This document shows, piece by piece, positions 40,501 to 47,056 of a stretch of DNA of 64,000 nt. The position numbers and the translations under genes were made by a program. Under the pieces are notes generated by a model. It searched no databases. It saw only the letters and a list, made by a program, of their open reading frames with translations, and was not told the origin of the DNA. Within the stretch, counting starts at the first letter, position 1; every line of letters starts with the position of its first letter. The stretch is taken from positions 66,533,297 through 66,597,296 of the forward strand of contig CM034538.1 of assembly GCA_020002185.1 (NCBI GenBank), given 5' to 3'. Origin of the DNA: Paraescarpia echinospica (Eukaryota; Annelida; Polychaeta; Sabellida; Siboglinidae).

Positions 40501-43010
40501 AGAGAGGCCCCCACTCCTCACATGGAACAAGACGCTTAAGGACAAAGCTAAGGTGGAGACATACGTTAAGAGAGGCCCCCACTCCTCACATGGAACAAGA
40601 CGCTTAAGGACAAAGCTAAGGTGGAGAGATACGTTAAGAGAGGCCCCCACTCCTCACATGGAACAAGATGCTTAAGGACAAAGCTAAGGTGGAGAGATAC
40701 GTTAAGAGAGGCCCCCACTCCTCACATGGAACAAGACGCTTAAGGACAAAGCTAAGGTGGAGAGATACATTAAGAGAGGCCCCCACTACTCACATGGAAC
40801 AAGACGCTTAAGGACAAAGCTAAGGTGGAGAGATACGTTAAGAGAGGCCCCCACTCCTCACATGGAACAAGATGCTTAAGTACAAAGCTAAGGTGGAGAG
40901 ATACGTTAAGAGAGGGCCCCACTCCTCACATGGAACAAGACGCTTAAGGACAAAGCTAAGGTGGAGAGATACGTTAAGAGAGGCCCCCACTCCTCACATG
41001 GAACAAGACGCTTAAGGACAAAGCTAAGGTGGAGAGATACGTTAAGAGAGGCCCCCACTCCTCACATGGAACAAGACGCTTAAGGACAAAGCTAAGGTGG
41101 AGAGATACGTTAAGAGAGGCCCCCACTCCTCACACGGAACAAGACGCTTAAGGACAAAGCTAAGGTGGAGAGATACGTTAAGAGAGGCTCCCACTCCTCA
41201 CATGGAACAAGACGCTTAAGGACAAAGCTAAGGTGGAGAGATACGTTAAGAGAGGCCCCCACTCCTCACATGGAACAAGATGCTTAAGTACAAAGCTAAG
41301 GTGGAGAGATACGTTAAGAGAGGGCCCCACTCCTCTCATGGAACAAGACGCTTAAGGACAAAGCTAAGGTGGAGAGATACGTTAAGAGAGGCCCCCACTC
41401 CTCACATGGAACAAGACGCTTAAGGACAAAGCTAAGGTGGAGAGATACGTTAAGAGAGGCCCCCACTCCTCACATGGAACAAGACGCTTAAGGACAAAGC
41501 TAAGGTGGAGAGATAAGTTAAGAGAGGCCCCCACTCCTCACATGGAACAAGACGCTTAAGGACAAAGCTAAGGTGGAGAGATACATTAAGAGAGGCTCCC
41601 ACTCCTCACATGGAACAAGACGCTTAAGGACAAAGCTAAGGTGGAGACATACGTTAAGAGAGGCCCCCACTCCTCACATGGAACAAGACGCTTAAGGACA
41701 AAGCTAAGGTGGAGAGATACGTTAAGAGAGGCCCCCACTCCTCACATGGAACAAGATGCTTAAGGACAAAGCTAAGGTGGAGAGATACGTTAAGAGAGGC
41801 CCCCACTCCTCACATGGAACAAGACGCTTAAGGACAAAGCTAAGGTGGAGAGATACATTAAGAGAGGCCCCCACTACTCACATGGAACAAGACGCTTAAG
41901 GACAAAGCTAAGGTGGAGAGATACGTTAAGAGAGGCCCCCACTCCTCACATGGAACAAGATGCTTAAGTACAAAGCTAAGGTGGAGAGATACGTTAAGAG
42001 AGGGCCCCACTCCTCTCATGGAACAAGACGCTTAAGGACAAAGCTAAGGTGGAGAGATACGTTAAGAGAGGCCCCCACTCCTCACATGGAACAAGACGCT
42101 TAACAAAGCTAAGGTGGAGAGATACGTTAAGAGAGGCCCCACTCACATGGAACAAGACGCTTAAGGACAAAGCTAAGGTGGAGAGATACGTTAAGAGAGG
42201 CCCCCACTCCTCACATGGAACAAGACGCTTAAGGACAAAGCTAAGGTGGAGAGATACGTTAAGAGAGGCCCCCACTCCTCACATGGAACAAGACGCTTAA
42301 GGACAAAGCTAAGGTGGAGAGATACGTTAAGAGAGGCCCCCACTCCTCACATGGAACAAGACGCTTAAGGACAAAGCTAAGGTGGAGAGATACGTTAAGA
42401 GAGGCCCCCACTCCTCACATGGAACAAGACGCTTAAGGACAAAGCTAAGGTGGAGAGATACGTTAAGAGAGGCCCCCACTCCTCACATGAAACAAGACGC
42501 TTAATAAGACAAGTGTATTTTTAGCATGATGACTGTGTTTTCTTTATCACATTAACATACACATAACAGTACTTCCTAGTTTCATTCAAATGTATCCATT
42601 TCATATTAACCCCAGCAGTGCAAGTTATAACATATGCCACAATCTCTTGCCCAACAGCAGTTTGCATTGATGTAATCAATTACAAGGGAGTTATTGACAA
42701 AAATCATCACAGAATGCTTGTTATAAAAGAATATAGATTATTCTTTTACATGTGAATGTGTAGTTTTTTATTTATATATTTACATAATATTTAAGCATCT
42801 GTTCTTGTCTTGCTTGCAGGTTTCGATAGTGAGGGTAATTATATAGACAAGACGGAGGAAGGGAAGGAAGCAAAATCTCTAGACCTTGAGGCAGCAGAAA
42901 AGGAGATTCACGATGAACTCCAGAGACTGTCAAGGTTCTATCCCAAAAGAGGCGGTGGCAGCCGTGTCGATAAAACAGAGAAGATTTACCCTGAACACAC
43001 CGAGCTGTAG
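1096..43010 (+). CDS. TXNDC16: TXNDC16 (ERp90) orthologue, 19 exons, 5'-incomplete
   Basis: Spliced gene, exons: 1096-1213, 1473-1546, 2494-2568, 3414-3535, 10380-10470, 12155-12308, 14580-14737, 18631-18709, 19171-19297, 19739-19906, 22771-22999, 31448-31584, 32290-32374, 33286-33433, 34891-35048, 36281-36377, 36911-37004, 39555-39677, 42820-43010. Each intron is GT-AG and every junction keeps phase, giving 808 codons and a TAG stop. The order of conserved blocks matches human TXNDC16 as I remember it: VDC...FC, EHRxxME, LTEETF, DIC...N(I/V)T, VLGL, P(F/L)LILF, EWxP. The family is ER-luminal with several thioredoxin-like domains, and human ERp90 is reported to partner the flavoprotein ERFAD. 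No WCxxC redox motif is visible; the matching spot in exon 11 reads FDARSTA. The start codon and signal peptide are upstream of the window, and about 20 residues between exons 6 and 7 are unaccounted for. Function is inferred from homology. Confidence 0.93.
1312..1410. repeat. Imperfect inverted repeat in intron
   Basis: ATATTTATCTCTCAAGAAACTTG around 1312-1346 is mirrored by CAAGTTTCCTGAGAGGTAAATAT around 1382-1404, with a few mismatches. Likely a small MITE remnant. Confidence 0.5.
1473..1546 (+). CDS. TXNDC16: TXNDC16 exon 2 of window
   Basis: Flanked by GTTAG and GTAAGA. It encodes [12 protein letters not shown] and ends VVYTF plus a split Arg codon. The two spaced cysteines match the VNC...YC block in the first thioredoxin-like domain of human TXNDC16. 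Confidence 0.85.
1598..1775. repeat. (TG)n microsatellite then (GGTGT)n
   Basis: About 37 TG units at 1598-1675 run into about 17 GGTGT pentamers ending near 1770. Both strands have open frames here only because of the repeat. Confidence 0.97.
2494..2568 (+). CDS. TXNDC16: TXNDC16 exon 3 of window
   Basis: Acceptor TATACAG, donor GTAAGT. It encodes [18 protein letters not shown] and then a split Gln codon. The block corresponds to the human stretch ending TLFDVNAIV. Confidence 0.88.
2645..2850. repeat. Tandem duplication (about 93 bp) plus CCCTAA motif
   Basis: Two near-identical copies with AATTATCCTCTGATTACTTC and GAAGTAACATTGTCTTC. After the second come CCCTAACCCTAA and a third piece, ACATTGTCTTCAAA. 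Intronic. Confidence 0.85.
3414..3535 (+). CDS. TXNDC16: TXNDC16 exon 4 of window
   Basis: Acceptor GGTTACAG, donor GTGAGA. It encodes [15 protein letters not shown] and ends [14 protein letters not shown] with the last Gly/Glu codon split. This matches the human IIFSYVRAIG block. Three copies of a 14-bp GTTGCTATGTTACT-like motif lie just upstream. Confidence 0.9.
3615..3760. repeat. Short diverged repeats of CCCTAACAAGAATTG type
   Basis: Several imperfect copies of a ~16-bp motif (CCTAACAAGATTTG, CCAAACAAGAATTG, CCTGAACAA). Intronic and old-looking. Confidence 0.6.
4150..4243 (+). mobile_element. Possible LINE 3' tail
   Basis: GGGGCATTAGTCCCAG, a TCTAAATAAAG poly(A)-like signal and an ATT microsatellite tail look like the 3' end of a non-LTR element. 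The rest of the element was not recognised. Confidence 0.4.
4293..4436. repeat. Short tandem array, GGTTCA(A/G)TGGT type
   Basis: About eight copies of a 17-18-bp unit alternating GGTTCAATGGTTGTCA and GGTTCAGTGGTCGCCA. Confidence 0.8.
5441..10215. mobile_element. 4.8-kb TIR transposon with internal minisatellite
   Basis: Left end ATCAATTCTCACGAAACGTG and, in reverse complement, right end GTCAATTCTCACGAAACCTG match at about 29 of 31 bases (5441-5471 and 10185-10215). Both ends sit in TA runs, so it probably inserted into a TA microsatellite. The interior repeats a motif near ATACCACGCGAAAC several times (about 5640, 5995, 6345) and has a 104-bp array at 7823-9720. Short frames at 6844-7122 and 7442-7648 show no family I recognise. 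Lies in the intron between exons 4 and 5. Confidence 0.7.
7823..9720. repeat. 104-bp minisatellite, about 18 copies
   Basis: Units begin AAGAACATGTTATTATTGTG and include ATCACTTACAGTTAAGGC and GTATGCTGGTGGGACCGCT. Copies are nearly identical; one unit at 8951-9000 is rearranged. It is inside the TIR transposon. Confidence 0.97.
10380..10470 (+). CDS. TXNDC16: TXNDC16 exon 5 of window
   Basis: Acceptor CATCAG, donor GTGAGT. It encodes [18 protein letters not shown] followed by [12 protein letters not shown]. It aligns closely with human EHRAVMEAAF...LTTE. It follows a 6.8-kb intron that holds a large transposon. Confidence 0.92.
10490..10740. repeat. Minisatellite, CTCTGTTGACATTGTTTTG type
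   Basis: About ten copies of a 26-28-bp unit alternating CTTGTATCTCTGTTGACATTG and TTTTGGTTCTCTGTTGAC. It starts about 20 bp after the exon 5 donor. A related, more diverged stretch lies at 11740-11900. Confidence 0.85.
10800..12154. other. Intron, little recognisable content
   Basis: Two related copies around 10750-10800 and 10885-10945 share a GCCACTATGCACGTGAAATC-like sequence. Otherwise AT-rich unique intron with a short diverged repeat near 11740-11900. Confidence 0.5.
12155..12308 (+). CDS. TXNDC16: TXNDC16 exon 6 of window
   Basis: Acceptor TTTGCAG, donor GTGAGT. One nucleotide plus 51 codons; contains [10 protein letters not shown] and ends [10 protein letters not shown] in phase 0. 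Matches the human LYFFHCK block. Confidence 0.9.
12352..12960 (-). mobile_element. Pogo/Tigger-like transposon remnant
   Basis: On the minus strand, a frame ending at a TAA at 12619-12621 gives the acidic tail [12 protein letters not shown], typical of pogo/Jerky-type transposase C-termini. More transposase-like but broken sequence follows to about 12930. The terminal segment 12352-12533 recurs in reverse orientation at 28290-28468. No intact transposase. Confidence 0.5.
13856..13912. mobile_element. Short relative of the 12352 terminal repeat
   Basis: ATAAATCCTGTATTTGTAGC followed by GCACCCCTAATTAAAGCCGC resembles the outer end of the copies at 12352 and 28468. A solo end fragment. Confidence 0.5.
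14580..14737 (+). CDS. TXNDC16: TXNDC16 exon 7 of window
   Basis: Acceptor CCACCAG, donor GTGAGT. It begins [15 protein letters not shown] and ends YVGFLIVDK. It corresponds to human VFIVSQQATYEADRR through LLLLRD. The human protein has about 20 more residues before this block; no exon for them was found between 12309 and 14579. Confidence 0.88.
14762..17325. repeat. 63-bp minisatellite, about 40 copies
   Basis: Unit contains TATTGATATGCTGACT, GGGGGCAGTCTGACAGTATC and CCCAGGTACCGAGGTCCTGT. It begins about 25 bp after the exon 7 donor. Because 63 is a multiple of 3, long open frames appear (21-residue periodic peptides on the minus strand); these are not genes. Left copies (ACTTTGG) and right copies (ACTGTGG) form two variant blocks. 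Confidence 0.97.
17447..18235. repeat. 21-bp minisatellite, about 37 copies
   Basis: Unit GTGTCACATACATTGTCATA plus one base, with variants at the CATA/CGTA position. The 7-codon period makes open frames in several frames, which I do not call genes. Confidence 0.97.
18631..18709 (+). CDS. TXNDC16: TXNDC16 exon 8 of window
   Basis: Acceptor CTTTTTCAG, donor GTGAGT. It encodes [15 protein letters not shown] and ends LKLRGE in phase 0. Human counterpart: EVNIPQDANVVFK. Confidence 0.9.
19171..19297 (+). CDS. TXNDC16: TXNDC16 exon 9 of window
   Basis: Acceptor TTGACTAG, donor GTAGGG. It encodes [18 protein letters not shown] and an acidic run with [12 protein letters not shown]. The human protein has an acidic linker at the same place, between thioredoxin-like domains. 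Confidence 0.85.
19480..19610. repeat. CA-rich microsatellite
   Basis: ATGCATGCACACATGC-type repeats lead into about 25 CA units, inside the intron between exons 9 and 10. Confidence 0.95.
19739..19906 (+). CDS. TXNDC16: TXNDC16 exon 10 of window
   Basis: Acceptor TTTGACAG, donor GTGAGT. Contains [14 protein letters not shown] and [18 protein letters not shown], then MFYLV. This is one of the clearest matches to human (DDEVAETVF, ELTEETFNA). It opens the next thioredoxin-like domain, with a beta-strand followed by FY as in thioredoxins, and ends with one base of the next codon. Confidence 0.95.
19930..20180. repeat. Minisatellite, GTTACTGGTGTCATGTGTCG type
   Basis: About 12 diverged copies of a 20-21-bp unit, starting just after the exon 10 donor. 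Confidence 0.85.
20328..20766. repeat. GTGAGTGTGTGT-rich low-complexity tract
   Basis: About 440 bp of TG-rich sequence with irregular GAGT insertions. It abuts the 41-bp splice-site array. Many cryptic GTGAGT donor-like strings occur here. Confidence 0.95.
20767..22770 (+). repeat. 41-bp minisatellite copying the exon 11 splice acceptor, 48 copies
   Basis: From 20803 to 22770 there are 1968 bp, exactly 48 units of 41 bp, after a partial first unit. Each unit carries TTGATGCACGAAGCACTGC, then CCCTGTTC and TACTTGTTGTAG. The first part equals the start of exon 11 ([10 protein letters not shown]) and the last part equals its acceptor with pyrimidine-rich tract. The true exon follows the last copy with no gap. 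In every intact upstream copy the exon frame runs 13 codons into the TAG of the next unit. Confidence 0.97.
22771..22999 (+). CDS. TXNDC16: TXNDC16 exon 11, thioredoxin-like core
   Basis: The acceptor TTGTTGTAG is the last copy of a 41-bp array; donor GTACGT. It reads [18 protein letters not shown] and [19 protein letters not shown], then [14 protein letters not shown]. The cis-Pro-like SYPT position and the following strand are thioredoxin features. The classic WCxxC site is replaced by FDARSTA. NIT is an N-glycosylation sequon shared in position with human NVT. The first 29-30 bases of this exon are part of the tandem repeat. Confidence 0.95.
23253..24205. mobile_element. 953-bp TIR element with TA target site
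   Basis: Begins TGTGACCCATCTTAACGAAA and ends with its reverse complement TTTCGTTAAGATGGGTCACA; the TIR is about 33 bp with two mismatches. TA flanks both ends (23251-23252, 24206-24207). No transposase frame. Confidence 0.8.
24210..25975. other. Intron, nothing recognised
   Basis: AT-rich sequence with short chance frames. I see no domain, repeat array or terminal repeats. Confidence 0.4.
25990..26160 (+). mobile_element. SINE/LINE-tail-like element, copy 1
   Basis: Shares GGCTGAATGCTTCCCA, TCAAGATGGTGTTCGATT and CTTTGAGCAGTC...TACTGCGCTATATAAGAACT with 26355-26505. The ending resembles 3' tails of CR1/L2-type retroposons. Confidence 0.5.
26355..26505 (+). mobile_element. SINE/LINE-tail-like element, copy 2
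   Basis: A diverged second copy in the same orientation as 25990-26160, with GCTGAATGCTTCCCA and TACTGCACTATATAAGAACT and a short insertion before the tail. Confidence 0.5.
26510..28289. other. Intron, nothing recognised
   Basis: AT-rich, without arrays or terminal repeats that I can see. Short frames near 26955-27227 show no recognisable family. Confidence 0.4.
28290..28468 (-). mobile_element. Terminal fragment of pogo-like element (inverse of 12352)
   Basis: Reverse complement matches 12352-12533 almost throughout, including ACCGTAAATCC, CCGAAATGA, AAAGTTGGGGTG and GGCTCACTGGGTTGTCAGTA. A solo end copy. Confidence 0.75.
28962..29425 (+). pseudogene. 5'-truncated CR1-like LINE, copy A
   Basis: Encodes the C-terminal end of a LINE reverse transcriptase: [39 protein letters not shown] and [20 protein letters not shown], stopping at 29340. 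The 3' UTR contains CTCGATAAGCCAAAGGGC and TTCTCTGGATGGCAATCTTG. Two relatives lie at 48770-49305 and 62214-62717. The frame is intact but lacks the catalytic domain. Confidence 0.85.
29690..30545. repeat. 34-bp minisatellite, about 25 copies
   Basis: Unit contains AACAATAACCTAGCTTATTA and ACATGATCCAGCAT; some units lack CCTA. In the intron between exons 11 and 12. Confidence 0.95.
30546..31447. other. Intron, nothing recognised
   Basis: A more CpG-rich patch at 30770-30930 and AT-rich remainder. No gene, array or terminal repeats seen. Confidence 0.4.
31448..31584 (+). CDS. TXNDC16: TXNDC16 exon 12 of window
   Basis: Acceptor CATTGTAG, donor GTATTA. Contains [18 protein letters not shown] and [13 protein letters not shown], matching human ITSIQEAEEYLSGEL and SVSVLGLF. 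Confidence 0.93.
32290..32374 (+). CDS. TXNDC16: TXNDC16 exon 13 of window
   Basis: Acceptor GTGTTTCAG, donor GTAAGT. Encodes [19 protein letters not shown] and ETTSEVAQA. Matches human KEDFSEAGNYLKG...TG. Phase 2 to phase 2. Confidence 0.88.
32621..32806. mobile_element. Palindromic MITE, about 72-bp arms
   Basis: Left arm 32621-32694 and right arm 32732-32806 are near-perfect reverse complements (CTTTCGTCAACGTATCAC against GTGATACGTTGACGAAAG; CCAAGATGTATTTAATTTAC against its mirror), around a 37-base loop. Confidence 0.85.
33286..33433 (+). CDS. TXNDC16: TXNDC16 exon 14 of window
   Basis: Acceptor TTTGGGCAG, donor GTGAGT. Contains [14 protein letters not shown] and ends [10 protein letters not shown]. 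Corresponds to human SLPALLLARHTEGK and ALLEMF. Confidence 0.9.
33590..34460 (+). pseudogene. LINE reverse transcriptase fragment (YADD)
   Basis: Reads [19 protein letters not shown], with the YADD catalytic motif at 33625-33636, then [14 protein letters not shown] and [16 protein letters not shown], as in RT palm and thumb regions. In-frame stops and shifts break it. A 31-bp unit (GATGGGCAGGCCACTTGGC) is repeated three times at about 34160-34255. The end [17 protein letters not shown] is a typical LINE C-terminal block. It sits in the intron between exons 14 and 15. Confidence 0.8.
34753..34930 (+). repeat. 89-bp tandem duplication over the exon 15 acceptor
   Basis: Copy 1 (34753-34841) and copy 2 (34842-34930) both run GATTTCAAAAAA..., ATGAATATATTT, a T-rich tract, an AG acceptor, then (T/C)CCGAGTTAACTGC. 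Copy 2 is the working acceptor plus exon start. Copy 1 would read [13 protein letters not shown] followed by TGA at 34841-34843, so it is a closed decoy. Confidence 0.93.
34891..35048 (+). CDS. TXNDC16: TXNDC16 exon 15 of window
   Basis: Acceptor CAATTACAG, donor GTAAGT. Begins [15 protein letters not shown], then [12 protein letters not shown], ending NYCWMD plus a split Leu codon. Matches human PEITVENLPSYF...PLLILFSDG. An 89-bp segment covering the acceptor and the exon start is duplicated just upstream. Confidence 0.95.
35130..36005. repeat. 41-bp minisatellite, about 21 copies
   Basis: Unit contains ATCAGATCCATCAGTTGTGG and ATGATAACTAACATTTAGAC. It starts about 80-100 bp after the exon 15 donor. 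It does not include exon sequence. Confidence 0.96.
36281..36377 (+). CDS. TXNDC16: TXNDC16 exon 16 of window
   Basis: Acceptor GACTACAG, donor GTAAGC. Encodes [16 protein letters not shown] and SLSIVDYQK, ending in phase 0. Human counterpart: GRGILRAYF...PLLVLVNL. Confidence 0.88.
36433..36910 (+). repeat. 32-bp minisatellite copying the exon 17 splice acceptor, ~15 copies
   Basis: Units alternate GGTGGCGTGTATCACTATG and GTTGGAGTGTGTCACTATG, each followed by TGTGATGTTTTAG. The first part equals the start of exon 17 (GGVYHY) and the second its acceptor. The real exon begins right after the last unit. Upstream GGTGGC copies would read GGVYHYV then TGA. Confidence 0.96.
36911..37004 (+). CDS. 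TXNDC16: TXNDC16 exon 17 of window
   Basis: The acceptor ATGTTTTAG is the last copy of a 32-bp array; donor GTGAGT. Encodes [19 protein letters not shown] then [12 protein letters not shown]. Matches human SGGQVFAFPSD...LVLWLKKLEAG. Its first 19-20 bases are shared with the upstream repeat units. Confidence 0.92.
37210..37480. repeat. Small array of the 49-54 kb repeat family, opposite orientation
   Basis: About nine copies of CCCTTTAAACAATGTGTCCC plus TGCATTGTGTA, the reverse complement of the repeat that fills 49300-53830. In the intron between exons 17 and 18. Confidence 0.93.
37555..37625 (+). mobile_element. LINE 3'-end fragment
   Basis: CACCTCTGAGCTACGTCTCC and TAGGTGCAATCGAAGTTACC followed by TTATTATTA resemble the end of the LINE at 61650-61722 (CCTCTGAGCTTGGTTTCCGA). 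A solo 3' tail. Confidence 0.55.
38245..38333 (+). repeat. tRNA-derived (SINE-like) sequence, left arm
   Basis: GCTAGCTCAGTTAGTAAAGG resembles a pol III A box and GGTTCAATCC a B box, at roughly tRNA spacing. The T-stem and acceptor stem do not pair well, so this is a tRNA-derived relic and not a working tRNA. Confidence 0.6.
38787..38875 (-). repeat. tRNA-derived (SINE-like) sequence, right arm
   Basis: Mirror copy of 38245-38333. Read on the minus strand it has GTTAGCTCAGTTGGTAAAGG and GGTTCAATCCCC. It is closer to a tRNA A box than the left copy (GTTGG against GTTAG). Confidence 0.6.
39555..39677 (+). CDS. TXNDC16: TXNDC16 exon 18 of window
   Basis: Acceptor CCTCCACAG, donor GTGAGT. Contains [18 protein letters not shown], matching human EWKPPLPAYDFLSMID. 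The rest is a less conserved linker. Confidence 0.93.
40166..42503. repeat. 68-bp minisatellite, about 34 copies
   Basis: Unit contains CTCCTCACATGGAACAAGAC, GCTTAAGGACAAAGCTAAGG and GTGGAGAGATACGTTAAGAG. Variant units (TGCTTAAGTACAAAG) recur at 40260, 40870, 41280 and 41955, showing block-wise amplification. In the last intron. Confidence 0.97.
42820..43010 (+). CDS. TXNDC16: TXNDC16 terminal exon with ER-retrieval-like tail
   Basis: Acceptor CTTGCAG. A charged, probably helical tail ([19 protein letters not shown]) ends KIYPEHTEL and a TAG at 43008-43010. HTEL resembles KDEL-type ER retrieval signals (xxEL), which fits an ER-luminal protein. The tail diverges from the human C-terminus that I recall. 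Confidence 0.92.
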
Positions 43011-43220
43011 AAGCCTCAATGACAGCGGGCTGTGAAATTAATAATAGCGATACAAATATGAATCTTATAAAATATACAATGTGGTAAAGGGTGTAAATTT
43101 AAACGGAAAAAATATACAGAAAAATATAGTAGAGCTTGAAATTAAATAATTAGGTAAGTACCAGGTAAAGTGTAGTAAAGATATATTAAAATTATGGGTT
43201 CAAATAAATTAAGATATGTA
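43011..43220 (+). promoter_or_regulatory. TXNDC16: TXNDC16 3' UTR and possible poly(A) signal
   Basis: AT-rich sequence follows the stop. An AATAAA hexamer lies at 43203-43208, about 195 bp downstream, a plausible poly(A) signal. Transcript ends would settle it. Confidence 0.35.
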
Positions 43221-45720
43221 GTTCGATGAGTTGATACATAAAAAAGGATGTACATTTGTTGTTTTGAATTTAGAAAGGTGATAACAATACATAAATCAAT
43301 AAGTTAACCAAACAGGCCAATCAAAACAAAGACATTGTTCTGACAAATTAGTTTAGAAGGGTGTATGGAAATTATATCTTAGTGCTCAACAAGGAACATT
43401 CCATATCTTTGCACCAGTAAATTCTTTTCAGTTTTGGAAAATTTCAGTCCATGCATTAATTTGCAGATATTGTTTTGTGGTGACTTTTACTGTGATCGGT
43501 GACCTGGTTCTTCTTTTTTATTTAAATGCTGGGAAGGATTGGGACAAAATATTTAGTGTACCCTGCAGCCTAAAAGTGTAATGGTCGTCAATTATTCCAT
43601 TTACCTCCTTGTTGCCTGTTAGTAAATTGAAAATTCTTCAAATGGTAGACCAAGAAATGATTTTCTTAGTCTTGATTGTTAAACCTTTTTTAAATGTTGC
43701 TGGATTAAGTTTTTTTAGTACCTGTTATGCAACTATGCATGTTGTCTCAATTATTTTCTGAATTCCATTGGTAAAATTGTTGTTTCTTGGTTTAAATTAG
43801 TGAAGTACTTGACAAAATGTTTTTTAAAGTCCTATATGTCTGCCTGATTACAGCATATATATATATATATATATAATTATACAGAAATAATGGTGTAATA
43901 TAAATGTGGTTTGTTATTACTGTTAATTGTTGTTCAGAGTAAATATTTACATCATTCTGGAGGGGAGATTTGTAAAATAGTCCAAAGGGGAGGGTGCTTA
44001 TAATATAAATTAAAATTGTTTGCTTAAGATAGTTTAATGTACATTATGTGGTGTATGATAATTCTGAATACGTACTGTATGTCACAGCATGTTATTGATC
44101 TGAATGCAAACAGTTAGTTTTGTGAGAAAAACAATCATTTATACTGGCCAACATTCCACTGCAAAATTGTTTTGCAGTTTTGTTTAACAAACTAGTTTTG
44201 TAATCTTGTTTACTTAACAATATTGTTTCACAATTTTTAAGAAAGTAAATGTTAACGTGATGTGTGGTAAGATAATATAATGACTGTAATTTAAACATAC
44301 AGTGTATGTCAGTATTGTACTGAGCTACATAAGCTATATGTAATGCAATATGTAATCGCCAGAAGGCGCCATATCAAGGTTTTGTTAGTGACTTACGTGT
44401 TGCGTAAGATGCTACAAAACTACGCGCTGCCTGTCAATTATAGTACAATGTTTGACAAAGCTTATGCTATAATCCGAGCCTTGTGTAGATATTGGGAAAA
44501 ACTAAGGATTGTTGAAAATGTGTTAAAATTTAATACTTGAGATAGGAAAATGCTTTTTGTCCAATTTTGTATCTATGAATACTAATTAATTATTAGAAAA
44601 GTTGTTAATGATTAAATACTACAATCTGACCGAAAGGTAACTTTTATGGTTGTTACTTGTTAAATTGAACGAGTTTCCTTAAAACGTGTGTGTTCATGTC
44701 ACGTTATGCTGGCTATGGTGTTTAACCGACGTTTTATAAAGACATTCATTAACGTTTTTTGCAAAGGATTAACCGACCTGTGGGTTGTGGAGGGGCCTAA
44801 CTGCGGTAACAAACATTTATTTTTATCATAGTAACTTAACGAGTTACGTAGACACGTCACTATGCATTAATACTAGTTTCACTCAATAGACGGCGCCTCT
44901 GGAGCAATTTGTTTATTTAGTGAAACATGATGAAGAACAAACCATCAACCAATCGTAATGCTACGTTTTTTGGGGATTTTGCGAAACTGACGCGAGTTCC
45001 AAAAGGATGTCAGTCGTCTGCTTATGCAGTATGCATTATTTGATTAATAATCAATGAATGAATGTCTACATGCGTAATACAAACCCAAGCTGTAGTAAAT
45101 AGTACTAGGTGTACTTGTGTTGACAGAAACACACGGATTTTGTGAATGTAAACTCTGGCCAGCAGCGGTTGACTAGGCATACGTAACGCATGTTTTAAAG
45201 ATAAGAGAGATAAGATAATATACGTTTATTGCCATGTGTTGTTACTGCAATCAATACAGTAAAACATTGGAATGTGTTGTGACGTCTGGTCATATAAGCA
45301 CATATATTCATATCAATACACTCACAAGCAGCAAACCATTACATTTACATATACTACTAATAATAAAACGATAACTAACATCATGCACAATTAATACTTT
45401 CTTAAAAATAAATGTTCTCCTATCTTTATTAAAATTACTATATCACATACAATAATTTCACACAAAAAACGAAACTTTAAAACAGCGATATACGTAATTA
45501 TCAATGCAATGTAAAACATATTTTCGAAATTAAAAAACTTGGGTACTCTCTAATGTTTTGATAGGGTTTGGACGGCTAAGGGGTAAGTCCTGTTGCTGAA
45601 CCTGCTTGTCCTGGTTTTGATGGACCTGAACCGGCGACGGGATGGGAGAGAATCGGATAGGTCAAAGCTAATGCAGTAAACCGGTTCCCCCCGTTAGTTT
45701 ACTTGGTACACATGTCTACC
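43221..45720. other. Intergenic, nothing recognised
   Basis: AT-rich sequence downstream of TXNDC16 with a TA run near 43855-43875. Short frames (44343-44540, 44092-44298) have no recognisable family and no gene structure. Confidence 0.5.
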
Positions 45721-45723
45721 CAT

Positions 45724-46062
45724 AGGCGGATCCAGGGGAGTCTTGGGGCACATGCCCCCTAGGCCTTTGTAATTTTGCGTGCCCGTAGACCTTTTTAAAT
45801 GGGCCCACGTGATCGTGCTCTCTAGACCGTTTGGAATGTCCCCATGTTTAGGTTACAATAAGGTGAATTTGAAGAAGAGTTGACGCGAACAATTTTCAAC
45901 AGCACCCCGTCTTCGAGTGTCGCCAGTCGAGCCAAGACAGCGGAGAAGCTCAATTTACGCTCGCGCGCGGTAGCGACAAATCTTTCTATACCATTTGGTT
46001 CGGCCGCGAATGGAGGTTTTTGTGCCCCCCCCCCCCCGAGTCGCTTTCTGGATCCGCCTCTG
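45724..46062. mobile_element. hAT-like MITE, 339 bp
   Basis: Left end AGGCGGATCCAG and right end CTGGATCCGCCTCTG are inverted repeats. Flanks CTACCCAT (45716-45723) and CTACCCTT (46063-46070) look like an 8-bp target duplication, as for hAT transposons. Contains a run of about 14 C at 46026. No transposase. Confidence 0.7.
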
Positions 46063-46070
46063 CTACCCTT

Positions 46071-46975
46071 AGTTTGATGACTGTGTATAGTGGTTATGCA
46101 GTAAACAATGCTAACATGACCATTTATATTCAGACACAACATACCTCGGTAAATGCCTACCTGTGTTAGAGCGTAGTACTAATGGTGATAGTGTTTCACG
46201 GTTCTCAGTATACTTGGATATCAAAAAATGAAACGTTTTATTAATTGTATCTGTTGTTATTTGCCCAGCACAGTGTTTCTAATGCAGTTTGTCTATAAAA
46301 CCAATATGTTTCTATTGAGGAAGTATGTCAGTTGTTAAGAACATTGTCTTGGTGTTGCTTGTTGAGCACACGTATTAGGTAACGTTTAAAATTGATTCCC
46401 AAGAGTGAACGTGAAAAAACATCCGTCCACATGGCTTCTAAACAAGCTTGGAGTTAACATACTCTTAGCGTTATAAAATGTATGCTTTGGTTGCGGTGTG
46501 AGTTGCGACAGTATGTTTTGCCACGCACTTTGTTGGGACGTTTACCATGTCTACGTGTCGTTGTCGTGTTGGATATCCGTGCATGTGTAGCAGACTGGGA
46601 CACCAAATAAGTACATTAAACGAAACTTACAACATGTCGTATTTCTGTTATATGAAATCCACACGTAGGGCCGCTATTGCAATAATCCACTATGCGTTTG
46701 TCAGTAGACTAATGATACCGGCCTCTCAATCGGGGTGATTTCTGTTAAGGAAATATTTATGAGTAACACAGTACCAATGTCGTTGATTCGTTGGATGGCA
46801 ACATGAACATGTAGGCCTACCGTGTGAAGAAAATTAGCTAATTGTGCACTTGCCTAAAGCAAAGGTGAGCCCACTAGATGTAGGCCCTATGTCTCAGTTA
46901 TCGTACTAACATACAGAGGCCATGTTATAAAGAAAATACAAACACGCACGCATACGTACCTACGCATGCAGTTGC

Positions 46976-47056
<81 letters not shown>

